Assembly (NCBI GenBank): GCA_016930475.1 | Contig: JAFGGR010000192.1 | Location: 1 to 8,843, forward strand | Direction of reading: 5' to 3' | Origin: Clostridiales bacterium | GTDB lineage: Bacteria; Bacillota; Clostridia; Saccharofermentanales; Saccharofermentanaceae | Length of the DNA stretch: 8,843 nt | In this document: in pieces, positions 1 to 5,980 of the stretch | Layout of the letters: each line of letters begins with the position of its first letter | Position numbering within the stretch: the first letter of the stretch is position 1 | Notes under the pieces: model-generated | Databases searched by the model: none | What the model saw: the letters and a program-made list of their open reading frames with translations, nothing else | What the model was told of the DNA's origin: nothing | Position numbers and translations under genes: made by a program

Positions 1-737
1 TCTGCCAAGGTCGTATCAATCGCGGAAATTGCCGTTTGCTCGGGGGAAATGATGACGCTGATGATCAGAACCGCGAGGATCGGGCCGACCGAAGAGATGC
101 CAACGAGGCCGAAGCTGTCCTTCTCGGAAGCCTTGCGGTCCTTCTTGAGCGCCGAAGCGCCGAGCGAGAGGGCGAGAATGACCGGAACGGCCAACGCTCC
201 GGTCGTTGCTCCGGAGGCGTCAAAGGCGATGGAGAGAAATTCCGGTTTCGCAAACAGGGCGACGATCAGGACGACAGAATAAAGGATAATCATCAGGATA
301 TGGATCGGAATGTTTCTTACGATTCGAATCATACCGACCGAAAAAAGAACGCCGATGCCGACGGAGACGACGAGCACTAAAAAGAAACGGGTGATGACTC
401 CTCCGGAAAGATTCTCGACCTGACCGGCCAGAATATGGAGATCCGGCTCGGCGATGGAGACGAGAAAAGAGAGGATGACGGAGAAGAACGCAAGTTTCCA
501 AAGCCTCCCGGAGCGGGTCAACATCGTTCCCAAAAAGCGTCCGATCGGGGTAATGCCGATCTCGACCCCGACGAGGAAAAGCGCGAGTCCGACGACGATC
601 AGGGCCGCCCCGATGAAAAAGCGGATCATCTCGATGCCGCTCAGTGAAACGAAGGTGAGTCCGGAAACGACGACGATCAGGATGATCGGCAGTACGGAGA
701 ATAGAACTTCTTTGATTTTTTCTCGAAGGACGTTCAT
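1..737 (-). CDS. DUF1538 family membrane protein, 3' end cut by window edge
   Basis: Reading leftward from ATG at 737, the frame stays open for 245 codons to the window edge, so the C-terminus is missing. The start has a good ribosome binding site (AAGGAGA, about 3 nt upstream of the ATG). The product is very hydrophobic, with likely membrane segments near residues 11-33, 37-59, 80-96, 116-136, 145-163, 177-195 and 210-231. Family-like signatures are GVEIGITPIG (57-66), AEPDLHILAGQV (96-107) and a glycine/threonine-rich stretch at 172-185 (FDASGATTGALAVP), followed by DSFGLVGISSVGP (207-219). I recognise these as DUF1538. Members are inner-membrane proteins, and a paired DUF1538 system has been reported as a sodium/proton antiporter, so cation transport is possible here but not shown. 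It lies 61 nt after nadC on the same strand with no clear terminator between, so it may be read through from the nad operon. Confidence 0.85.
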   Translation of the reverse strand, partial: MNVLREKIKEVLFSVLPIILIVVVSGLTFVSLSGIEMIRFFIGAALIVVGLALFLVGVEIGITPIGRFLGTMLTRSGRLWKLAFFSVILSFLVSIAEPDLHILAGQVENLSGGVITRFFLVLVVSVGIGVLFSVGMIRIVRNIPIHILMIILYSVVLIVALFAKPEFLSIAFDASGATTGALAVPVILALSLGASALKKDRKASEKDSFGLVGISSVGPILAVLIISVIISPEQTAISAIDTTLA

Positions 738-798
738 GGGTCTCCTTAAGCGTTATCGCAAAAAATCAGAGTCGTCGGCAGTGCTTTAAGTTGAAGAC

Positions 799-1656
799 CT
801 ATTTGATCGGCGCGAGGTTTTTCATAGAAAAATCCAGGATGGGTGCCGAATGCGTGAGCGCTCCGACCGAGATATAGTCGACCTTGAGCTCCGCGAGCCG
901 GCGCAGACGTCCATGGGTGATATTGCCCGATACCTCGGTCAATGCTCGTCCTTGAATCAAATGAACCGCCTTCGCGATCATTTCGTCGTCCATGTTATCG
1001 AGCATGATGATATCGGCTCCCGCGGAAAGCGCTTCCTCGACCATCGCGAGATTCTCGACCTCGACCTCGATCTTACGAACAAAAGGAGCGTATTCCCGGG
1101 CCATACGAACAGCCGCGGCGACGGAGCCGGCTGCGCCGATATGATTGTCCTTAAGTAGAACGCCGTCGGACAGGTTGTATCGGTGGTTGAAGCCGCCTCC
1201 GACCCGCACCGCGTACTTTTCGAAAATGCGCATATTCGGTGTCGTCTTCCGGGTATCCAGGAGACGAGTCGAAAAACCCTTGAGCTCATCGACCATCGTC
1301 CGTGTTAGTGTCGCGATCCCGCTCATTCGCTGTAAAAAATTCAGAGCGGTCCGCTCGCCGGACAGGATGACCCGTCCGTCCCCGGCCAAAACTCCGATTT
1401 TATCTCCCGAGCGAACCGCATCTCCGTCCTTAACATACGCGGTAAATATGATGTGATCATCCAGAATTTTGAAAACCCGCTCGAAAACGTAGAGTCCGCA
1501 AACGATGCCGTCCTGTTTGCAAAGCAGATCGACATGCACTGCTACCGCCTCCGGCATCACTGCCCGGGTTGAAATATCCTCGTTGGTGATGTCTTCTTTC
1601 AGTGCGCTTCGGATGTAATCATCCGATATGATCGTCATTCCCGATCCATTGTTCAT
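799..1656 (-). CDS. nadC: Nicotinate-nucleotide pyrophosphorylase (carboxylating), quinolinate phosphoribosyltransferase
   Basis: This cytoplasmic enzyme joins quinolinate and PRPP to give nicotinate mononucleotide, CO2 and pyrophosphate, the last step of the nadABC branch. With the start at 1656 the protein has 285 residues, normal for NadC. Visible family motifs are ERTALNFLQRMSGIAT (101-116), the substrate-binding run DTRKTTPNMR (134-143) with K147, GGGFNHRYNLSDG (153-165), LLKDNH (167-172), EVEVEN (197-202), IIMLDN (216-221) and the C-terminal EVSGNI and ISVGALTHS. The frame is open further upstream to 1716, but that lies deep inside nadB. ATG 1656 has AAGGGA about 11 nt upstream; ATG 1638 (MTIISDDY) is a credible alternative. 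The gene overlaps the end of nadB by 38 nt (20 nt with the later start), suggesting translational coupling. It ends with TAG at 799. Confidence 0.96.
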   Translation of the reverse strand: MNNGSGMTIISDDYIRSALKEDITNEDISTRAVMPEAVAVHVDLLCKQDGIVCGLYVFERVFKILDDHIIFTAYVKDGDAVRSGDKIGVLAGDGRVILSGERTALNFLQRMSGIATLTRTMVDELKGFSTRLLDTRKTTPNMRIFEKYAVRVGGGFNHRYNLSDGVLLKDNHIGAAGSVAAAVRMAREYAPFVRKIEVEVENLAMVEEALSAGADIIMLDNMDDEMIAKAVHLIQGRALTEVSGNITHGRLRRLAELKVDYISVGALTHSAPILDFSMKNLAPIK

Positions 1657-2947
1657 AAAAATCTCTGTCCCTTCTCTTGATCTCGTCCAAGACGACAGAC
1701 CGGTATTCCGCGTCAAAATCCCTGCCTTTGTATGCGGAAAGGTCGACCGGCATTTCCTCGATCGGCGTATACGGAATGCTCTGAGCGATCTCCATAGCAG
1801 CGCGCTCCGCGAAAACTAAACTTTCCAGAAGCGAGTTACTGCCCAGTCGGTTCTTGCCGTGCACGCCGGTACAACTGGTTTCTCCGATGGCATAGAGGTT
1901 CTTCATCGATGTCCTGCCCTTCAGGTCGACCTCGATGCCGCCCATGAAGTAGTGCTGGGCGGGGGTGACCGGGATCGGCTCCTTGGTCAGATCGTAGCCT
2001 TCCTTGAGGCAGTGCTTATAAATGTTCGGAAACCGCGTGCGTACGGTATCCGGGTCAAGATGAGTCAAAGAGAGGTAAACGTATTCTTTGGCGTCTTTCT
2101 TCATTTGATCCCGGATGGCGGTCGTTACGATGTCTCTCGGCTGAAGCTCGTCCGTAAAACGCTCCATTGCGGCGTTCAGGAGGTAGGCGCCCTCGCCGCG
2201 AACCGCTTCTGAAATCAGAAAGCGGCGGCCGGGCTTCGGGGAATAGAGGGCAGTCGGATGAATCTGAATATAGTTGATGTCCTTGAGTTGAATATGGTGG
2301 TTCGACGCGATCGCCAGGGCATCTCCGGTGATGTGGGCAAAAGCGGTCGAATGCTTGAAAAGCCCGCCGATCCCGCCGGTGGCGAGGACAACGACCTTCC
2401 CGTGGATGACACTCGGACATCCTTCGCGGTCAACGATCACGACTCCCCGACAAACATTATTTTCTTCGACGAGATCCACCATCCGGGTGTATTCGTCGAT
2501 GATGATATTCTTTTTTTTGCGAAGACCACTCAGGAGTTTGCTGGTGATCTCTTTGCCGGTGATATCGTCATGATGAAGGATCCTCGACTGGGAGTGACCG
2601 CCCTCCTTGGTCCGGGAGAGCTCCTCACCGGCACGATCAAAATTGACATGATAAGCCAGAAGATCCTGAATGATCATCGGAGACTGTCGAATCATCGTGT
2701 CGACCGCTTTTCTGGAGTTCTCGTAGTGTCCGGCACGCAGGGTATCCTCGAAATAGTCGTCATAATCTTCCGCGTCTTTCATCGCCGCGATCCCGCCTTG
2801 GGCCAGATAAGACGCGCTGTTCTCCAGAGTGTCCTTGGTGATCATATGGACCGATAGAGTGTCGGGGAGATTCAGCGCGCAAAAAATGCCGGCCGCTCCC
2901 GTCCCGACGATGATGACATCCGTTTTACTAGAATGATCGTCGCACAT
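1619..2947 (-). CDS. nadB: L-aspartate oxidase, compact form
   Basis: This FAD enzyme oxidises L-aspartate to iminoaspartate, the substrate of NadA. The N-terminal FAD-binding fold shows VGTGAAG (14-20) and SASYLAQGGIAA (44-55). Residues expected in the active site of the succinate dehydrogenase/aspartate oxidase family are present: H230 in HPTAL, R250 in RGEGAYLLN, H332 in QHYFMGGIEVD and R367 in NRLGSNSLLES. The start at 2947 (MCDDHSSKTD) was chosen because it begins 4 nt after the nadA stop, with GCGGGAT upstream; ATG 2968 would overlap nadA and has no ribosome binding site. The product has 442 residues against about 530-540 for E. coli or B. subtilis NadB, and ends about 60 residues after the SLLE motif. 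It therefore lacks the C-terminal helical domain, as I recall for many clostridial NadB proteins. The reading frame is intact, so it does not look broken. Confidence 0.95.
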   Translation of the reverse strand: MCDDHSSKTDVIIVGTGAAGIFCALNLPDTLSVHMITKDTLENSASYLAQGGIAAMKDAEDYDDYFEDTLRAGHYENSRKAVDTMIRQSPMIIQDLLAYHVNFDRAGEELSRTKEGGHSQSRILHHDDITGKEITSKLLSGLRKKKNIIIDEYTRMVDLVEENNVCRGVVIVDREGCPSVIHGKVVVLATGGIGGLFKHSTAFAHITGDALAIASNHHIQLKDINYIQIHPTALYSPKPGRRFLISEAVRGEGAYLLNAAMERFTDELQPRDIVTTAIRDQMKKDAKEYVYLSLTHLDPDTVRTRFPNIYKHCLKEGYDLTKEPIPVTPAQHYFMGGIEVDLKGRTSMKNLYAIGETSCTGVHGKNRLGSNSLLESLVFAERAAMEIAQSIPYTPIEEMPVDLSAYKGRDFDAEYRSVVLDEIKRRDRDFYEQWIGNDDHIG

Positions 2948-2951
2948 CGCA

Positions 2952-3875
2952 TTATCCCGCCATTTCATGCATTTTAAGAAGAGGAATGAGCGCACGCTGT
3001 CGAAGCTCCTCATCGATCTCGATTGGGTCACGCATGTTTTTCATGGAGTCTTCGAGGTTCTCGAGCGTGATCTTCTTCATATCCGGACAAATCGGTGTGG
3101 ACTTCGGGAACAGGAATGTCTTGGACGGGTTGTCCTTTTTCAATTGATGCTTCACACCCTCTTCGGTACATATGATAAAGGTGTCGTTCTTCGATCCGGC
3201 CGCCTCGTATATGATCCCGGACGTACTGCCGATATAATCCGATATCTCCAAAACCTCACGCGGACACTCCGGATGAGATAGGACCTTGGCCTCGGGATGA
3301 TCGGAGAGAAGATCGCGCACCGCGTCCGCGGTGATCAGATTATGTGTCGGACAGAAACCGTCGATAAGTATAAATGACTTATCAGGGAAAAAACCGGCGA
3401 CATAGCTTCCGAGATTCTTATCCGGAACGAAAAGGATATAGCGCGAAGAAATCCTCGATATCACTTTGACCGCATTGGAAGAGGTGACACAGACATCCGA
3501 TAAGGCTTTGATTTTCGCGGTGGAATTGATGTAACAGACGACGCTTAAATCATCGTGCCGGTTGCGTACTTCCATAATATCCTTCTCGCTGATCATGTGG
3601 GCCATCGGACAGCCTGCCGAGGTGTCGGGCATGATCACGGTCTTCTCGGGGCTAAGGATCTTGGCGCTCTCCGCCATGAAACGTACGCCGGCAAAAACAA
3701 TGACTTTGTGTGGGGACTCCATCGCGACTCTGCTGAGGTAGTAGGAATCACCTACATAATCGGCCGCATCCTGAACTAAGCCGTCCACATAGTAATGCGC
3801 GAGGATCACAGCATCCCGCTCATCCCGAAGAGTCCGAATCCGGTCAATAATACCATTCAATCGAAGTTTCCCCAT
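2952..3875 (-). CDS. nadA: Quinolinate synthase
   Basis: This iron-sulfur enzyme condenses iminoaspartate (from NadB) with dihydroxyacetone phosphate to give quinolinate. With the start at 3875 (MGKLRLNGII) the product has 307 residues, the usual bacterial length. The three cluster cysteines of the family are visible: C89 in DTSAGCPMAH, C175 in DGFCPTHN and C263 in TPICPDMKKITLENL. Other matches are AHYYVD (26-31), FVPDKNLG (149-156) and LSHPECPREVLE (199-210). The frame is open upstream to 4139, but the extra residues look nothing like NadA. A promoter-like pair at 3892-3920 puts the transcript start near 3885, which excludes the other in-frame ATG at 3911. No Shine-Dalgarno sequence precedes ATG 3875, and the predicted leader is only about 10 nt. 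It is the first gene of nadA-nadB-nadC, with nadB starting 4 nt after its stop. Confidence 0.95.
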   Translation of the reverse strand: MGKLRLNGIIDRIRTLRDERDAVILAHYYVDGLVQDAADYVGDSYYLSRVAMESPHKVIVFAGVRFMAESAKILSPEKTVIMPDTSAGCPMAHMISEKDIMEVRNRHDDLSVVCYINSTAKIKALSDVCVTSSNAVKVISRISSRYILFVPDKNLGSYVAGFFPDKSFILIDGFCPTHNLITADAVRDLLSDHPEAKVLSHPECPREVLEISDYIGSTSGIIYEAAGSKNDTFIICTEEGVKHQLKKDNPSKTFLFPKSTPICPDMKKITLENLEDSMKNMRDPIEIDEELRQRALIPLLKMHEMAG

Positions 3876-3880
3876 TTCAT

Positions 3881-3902
3881 GATGTAGGTGTATTCTAACA
3901 TC
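3881..3902. promoter_or_regulatory. Imperfect inverted repeat overlapping the nadA promoter (possible operator)
   Basis: The outer arms GATGT and ACATC are perfect inverted repeats 12 bp apart, giving a 22-bp imperfect dyad. It covers the proposed nadA -10 (3892-3897) and start site (about 3885). Next to it is a 10-bp-spaced direct repeat, TAACAT at 3896-3901 and 3906-3911, and TAGGTG occurs at both 3885-3890 and 3911-3916. Such a position would suit a repressor. In Firmicutes nad genes are commonly repressed by the niacin-responsive regulator NiaR, which binds a dyad of about this size. I cannot confirm that these bases match its site. Confidence 0.4.
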
Positions 3903-3920
3903 AGTTAACATAGGTGACAA
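3892..3920 (-). promoter_or_regulatory. Predicted sigma-A-type promoter of the nadABC operon
   Basis: Read leftward, -35 TTGTCA (3920-3915), a 17-nt spacer and -10 TAGAAT (3897-3892) preceded by TG at the extended -10 position. The expected start is near 3885, about 10 nt before the nadA ATG at 3875. The match to consensus is good, but no experimental support can be seen from sequence. Confidence 0.6.
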
Positions 3921-4015
3921 GCGATGTCCGTGGGCTCGGACAAGGTGGAGCCATAACGATAAACGCCGATAATTCGCTGACGAAAAGGAGAGGATATACC
4001 TGTTCGAATGAAGTG

Positions 4016-4024
4016 TGTTATAAT
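4016..4024 (+). promoter_or_regulatory. Extended -10 element upstream of the diguanylate cyclase gene
   Basis: TGTTATAAT is a perfect TG-n-TATAAT extended -10 box. The -35 region at the right spacing (about 3996-4001) is poor, which extended -10 promoters tolerate. Transcription from here would give a leader of about 155 nt. In that leader I see small dyads (GGATC/GATCC at 4096-4114, CCGATCGG at 4117-4124) but no riboswitch I recognise. It is divergent from the nadA promoter. Confidence 0.4.
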
Positions 4025-4186
4025 TTATGGCAAGTTGTATACAGATGCGATAAACGTTTCGTTTTATGCCCTTCACCGGTAACACGAGAAAACGCGGATC
4101 GCGATGACTGATCCTACCGATCGGTCTGTGATAGGGCATGGGTTCGGTTCACTCAAGGGGCTCGCCGAGAGAGTGGGGAGAGGGAA

Positions 4187-5122
4187 ATGGACAATTCGAT
4201 TTTGCATCCTTTGGACGCGGGAAAAATGTCCGACAGTGAGCTGTTTCGGGCGATGATGGACTATGCGCACGAGGGGATATACTTTATCGATCGTAAATTC
4301 AATGTCACCTATTGGAACGACAGCGCGGAGCGAATCACGGGGATACCGGCTTCGGATATTGTCGGCAAAATTTCTACGGAGAGCATTTTAAGGCCCGTCG
4401 ATTCAGATGGGGAAACCATTACATCGGAGAGAACGGCACTGAAGATGTCCATGATGGACGGAAAGATCCGGGAACAGGAAGTGAACATCCGCCACCGCGA
4501 CGGGCATTGCCTGCCGGTACTTCTTCGCACGGTCCCGATCAAGAAATTTTCAAAGATCCTCGGAGTCATGGAAGTGTTTATCGACGTGAGCAGTCGCCAG
4601 AAAATCGAGAACGAAGCGGAAGAATATAAGGAACTGGCGTTTACCGACAAGTTGACCGGGCTTTATAACCGCAGATATATCGAAGATTTCATCAAATCAC
4701 GGATGGAGGATTACCAGAAGCGCACTATTCCTTTCTGCGTGATGTTCTTGGATATCGATCATTTTAAGTTGTTTAACGACAACTATGGGCACGAGCTCGG
4801 AGACGAAGTGATTTGCATGGTCGGTAAGGCTTGTTCGTTGATGATCCGCTCATCCGACCTTTTCGGCCGCTTTGGCGGCGAAGAGTTCGTCGCCGTTCTG
4901 CCGGGGACCAATGAGCAGAACATGTACGTGATCGCGGACGCGATGCGCAGTATTGTCGAGAACACGGGGATTTCGTCGAATGGAGATAAATTGAAGGTGA
5001 CGATTTCGATCGGGGCTACGATGGTGCGTCCGGACGATACGGCGGAGTCCGTGATGAAGCGCGCGGACGAACTTTTGTATATGAGCAAAGAAGCGGGCAG
5101 GAATCAGGTCACCACCGCCTGA
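4187..5122 (+). CDS. PAS-GGDEF diguanylate cyclase
   Basis: Predicted to make cyclic di-GMP from two GTP. The 311-residue product has an N-terminal PAS sensor domain (about 16-135; GIYFIDRKFNVTYWN, NIRHRDG, VFIDVSSRQKIE), a short helical linker (136-150) and a GGDEF domain (about 151-308). The domain starts with TDKLTGLYNRR, carries FLDIDHFKLFND (metal-binding D189) and has the active-site motif GGEEF at 230-234. The RxxD inhibitory site (RSSD, 221-224) stands exactly five residues before it, so product feedback is likely. There is no signal peptide or membrane segment, so it is cytosolic and senses an internal signal; the PAS ligand is unknown and I see no haem or flavin signature. ATG 4187 is preceded by a purine-rich site (GGGGAGAGGGAA). 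The gene diverges from nadA, with 311 bp between the start codons, and stands alone before the next promoter. Confidence 0.93.
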   Translation: MDNSILHPLDAGKMSDSELFRAMMDYAHEGIYFIDRKFNVTYWNDSAERITGIPASDIVGKISTESILRPVDSDGETITSERTALKMSMMDGKIREQEVNIRHRDGHCLPVLLRTVPIKKFSKILGVMEVFIDVSSRQKIENEAEEYKELAFTDKLTGLYNRRYIEDFIKSRMEDYQKRTIPFCVMFLDIDHFKLFNDNYGHELGDEVICMVGKACSLMIRSSDLFGRFGGEEFVAVLPGTNEQNMYVIADAMRSIVENTGISSNGDKLKVTISIGATMVRPDDTAESVMKRADELLYMSKEAGRNQVTTA

Positions 5123-5143
5123 TGGAACAATGAGCAAGTAACG

Positions 5144-5171
5144 TTGATTTTTTCAAATTCTGCACTATAAT
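5144..5171 (+). promoter_or_regulatory. Predicted promoter of the histidine phosphatase gene
   Basis: TTGATT (5144-5149), a 16-nt spacer and a perfect TATAAT (5166-5171) form a good sigma-A-type promoter. The start would be near 5178, leaving about 155 nt of leader before ATG 5334. It begins just after the diguanylate cyclase stop, so the two genes are probably separate units, although no terminator is visible between them. Confidence 0.6.
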
Positions 5172-5177
5172 ATAAGC

Positions 5178-5333
5178 AGAGATTGATATTGCTCAAAGCC
5201 GATGCTTCGGATATGAATTTTCATGAAATGATGCTTTTGAGTTGTACTTGTCTCCGAATGGGTCGATTTCGGTTTGTTCGGCGTCTCTTAATTCGTAACG
5301 CAGGGTCGACTTGCGTACCGCAGGGAGGGACAA
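5178..5333 (+). other. Long, possibly structured 5' leader of the histidine phosphatase gene
   Basis: Several pairings can be drawn by eye: GCTCAAAGC near 5191 with GCTTTTGAG near 5233, the small hairpin CCGA-TGCT-TCGG inside it, and CGCA/TGCG around 5300-5316. TTGTCTCC (5248-5255) could also pair with the ribosome binding site region GGA/GACAA (5324-5333), leaving a GG bulge. This could reflect control of translation or chance. A TTG-started frame of 60 codons at 5183 overlaps the next gene, has no clear ribosome binding site and does not resemble a protein I know, so I do not call it. Confidence 0.25.
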
Positions 5334-5900
5334 ATGACCACGATTTACTTTGTACGGCACGCTGAGCCCGATTTGAGCCAGCGAGACGAATTACAGAGGC
5401 CTTTGACCCCGAAGGGTAGGGCGGACAGCGTTCGGTTGTCGGAATATTTCAGTAACGAGCCGGTCGATTACGTGTATTCGAGCCCATACCGCAGAGCGGT
5501 TGAAACCGTTAAGCCGCTTGCCGAGCGATACCGGAAGACGATCTATCTCGAGAAAGACTTCAGAGAAAGAAAAATCGACGACGAATGGATCAGTGACTAT
5601 GAGGACTTCCTGACACGGCAATGGACGGATTTTCTTTACCGCAGAAGCAACGGAGAATGTTTGCAGACGGTTCAGGACCGGAATGTTGCCGCGATCAATA
5701 TGCTTCTTTTGAAACACATGAATAAAAGCGTCGTAGTCGGTACGCACGAGAACGCGCTGGGGACAGTCATCCGTTATTATACGAAGCAATTTGGACTGAA
5801 AGAGTTTTTGAGAGTCAGGGATTTTCGGCCGTGGATCGTCCGTTTCACCTTTAACGGAGTCGAATGTCAGGGTGTCGAGGATTTTTGTCTGGATACATGA
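5334..5900 (+). CDS. Histidine phosphatase superfamily protein (phosphoglycerate mutase-like)
   Basis: A 188-residue cytosolic protein of branch 1 of the histidine phosphatase superfamily, which transfers phosphate through a phospho-histidine. The catalytic residues can be placed: R8-H9 in FVRHAEPD, R54 in SSPYRRAVET, E78 in DFRERK and H138 in VVGTHENALG; NGECLQTVQDR (106-116) matches the usual GES-x-x-V-x-x-R segment. GTHE replaces the common GTHG/GSHG, a mild variation. The substrate cannot be predicted; relatives act on small phosphorylated metabolites or phosphoproteins, and true glycolytic mutase activity is unlikely at this length. ATG 5334 has a strong ribosome binding site (AGGGAGG, about 5 nt away). 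It has its own promoter and a strong terminator downstream, so it is probably a single-gene unit. Confidence 0.88.
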   Translation: MTTIYFVRHAEPDLSQRDELQRPLTPKGRADSVRLSEYFSNEPVDYVYSSPYRRAVETVKPLAERYRKTIYLEKDFRERKIDDEWISDYEDFLTRQWTDFLYRRSNGECLQTVQDRNVAAINMLLLKHMNKSVVVGTHENALGTVIRYYTKQFGLKEFLRVRDFRPWIVRFTFNGVECQGVEDFCLDT

Positions 5901-5922
5901 GCGAAATGAACGGGTATAACTG

Positions 5923-5960
5923 AAGACCCCCTCCGAATAATTCGGAGAGGGTCTTTGTTT
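5923..5960 (+). terminator. Strong intrinsic terminator between convergent genes
   Basis: A 15-bp stem with one C/A mismatch (AAGACCC and CTCCGAA pairing with TTCGGAG and GGGTCTT) closes on a TAA loop and is followed by TTTGTTT. It lies 22 nt after the histidine phosphatase stop. The hairpin is nearly symmetrical and may also stop the convergent gdhA transcript, although the T-run on that strand is weaker. Confidence 0.92.
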
Positions 5961-5980
5961 CCGGCATGAAACGCGGAAGA

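Noticed and set aside
36..789. Rightward frames rich in D, E and R opposite the DUF1538 gene
   Set aside because: Antisense shadows of a hydrophobic coding sequence; the leftward frame has motifs, membrane segments and a ribosome binding site.
2258..2857. 199-codon rightward frame inside nadB
   Set aside because: It is the antisense of a well-supported gene and its translation has no family features.
3876..4139. N-terminal extension of NadA to an upstream start
   Set aside because: The extra 88 residues do not resemble NadA and lie across and beyond the predicted promoter; start 3875 gives the normal family length.
4025..4186. Possible cyclic di-GMP riboswitch in the diguanylate cyclase leader
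   Set aside because: Some small dyads exist, but I could not find the conserved core of either known cyclic di-GMP riboswitch class.
5183..5365. 60-codon frame upstream of the histidine phosphatase
   Set aside because: TTG start without a clear ribosome binding site, overlaps the real gene in another frame, and resembles no family I know.
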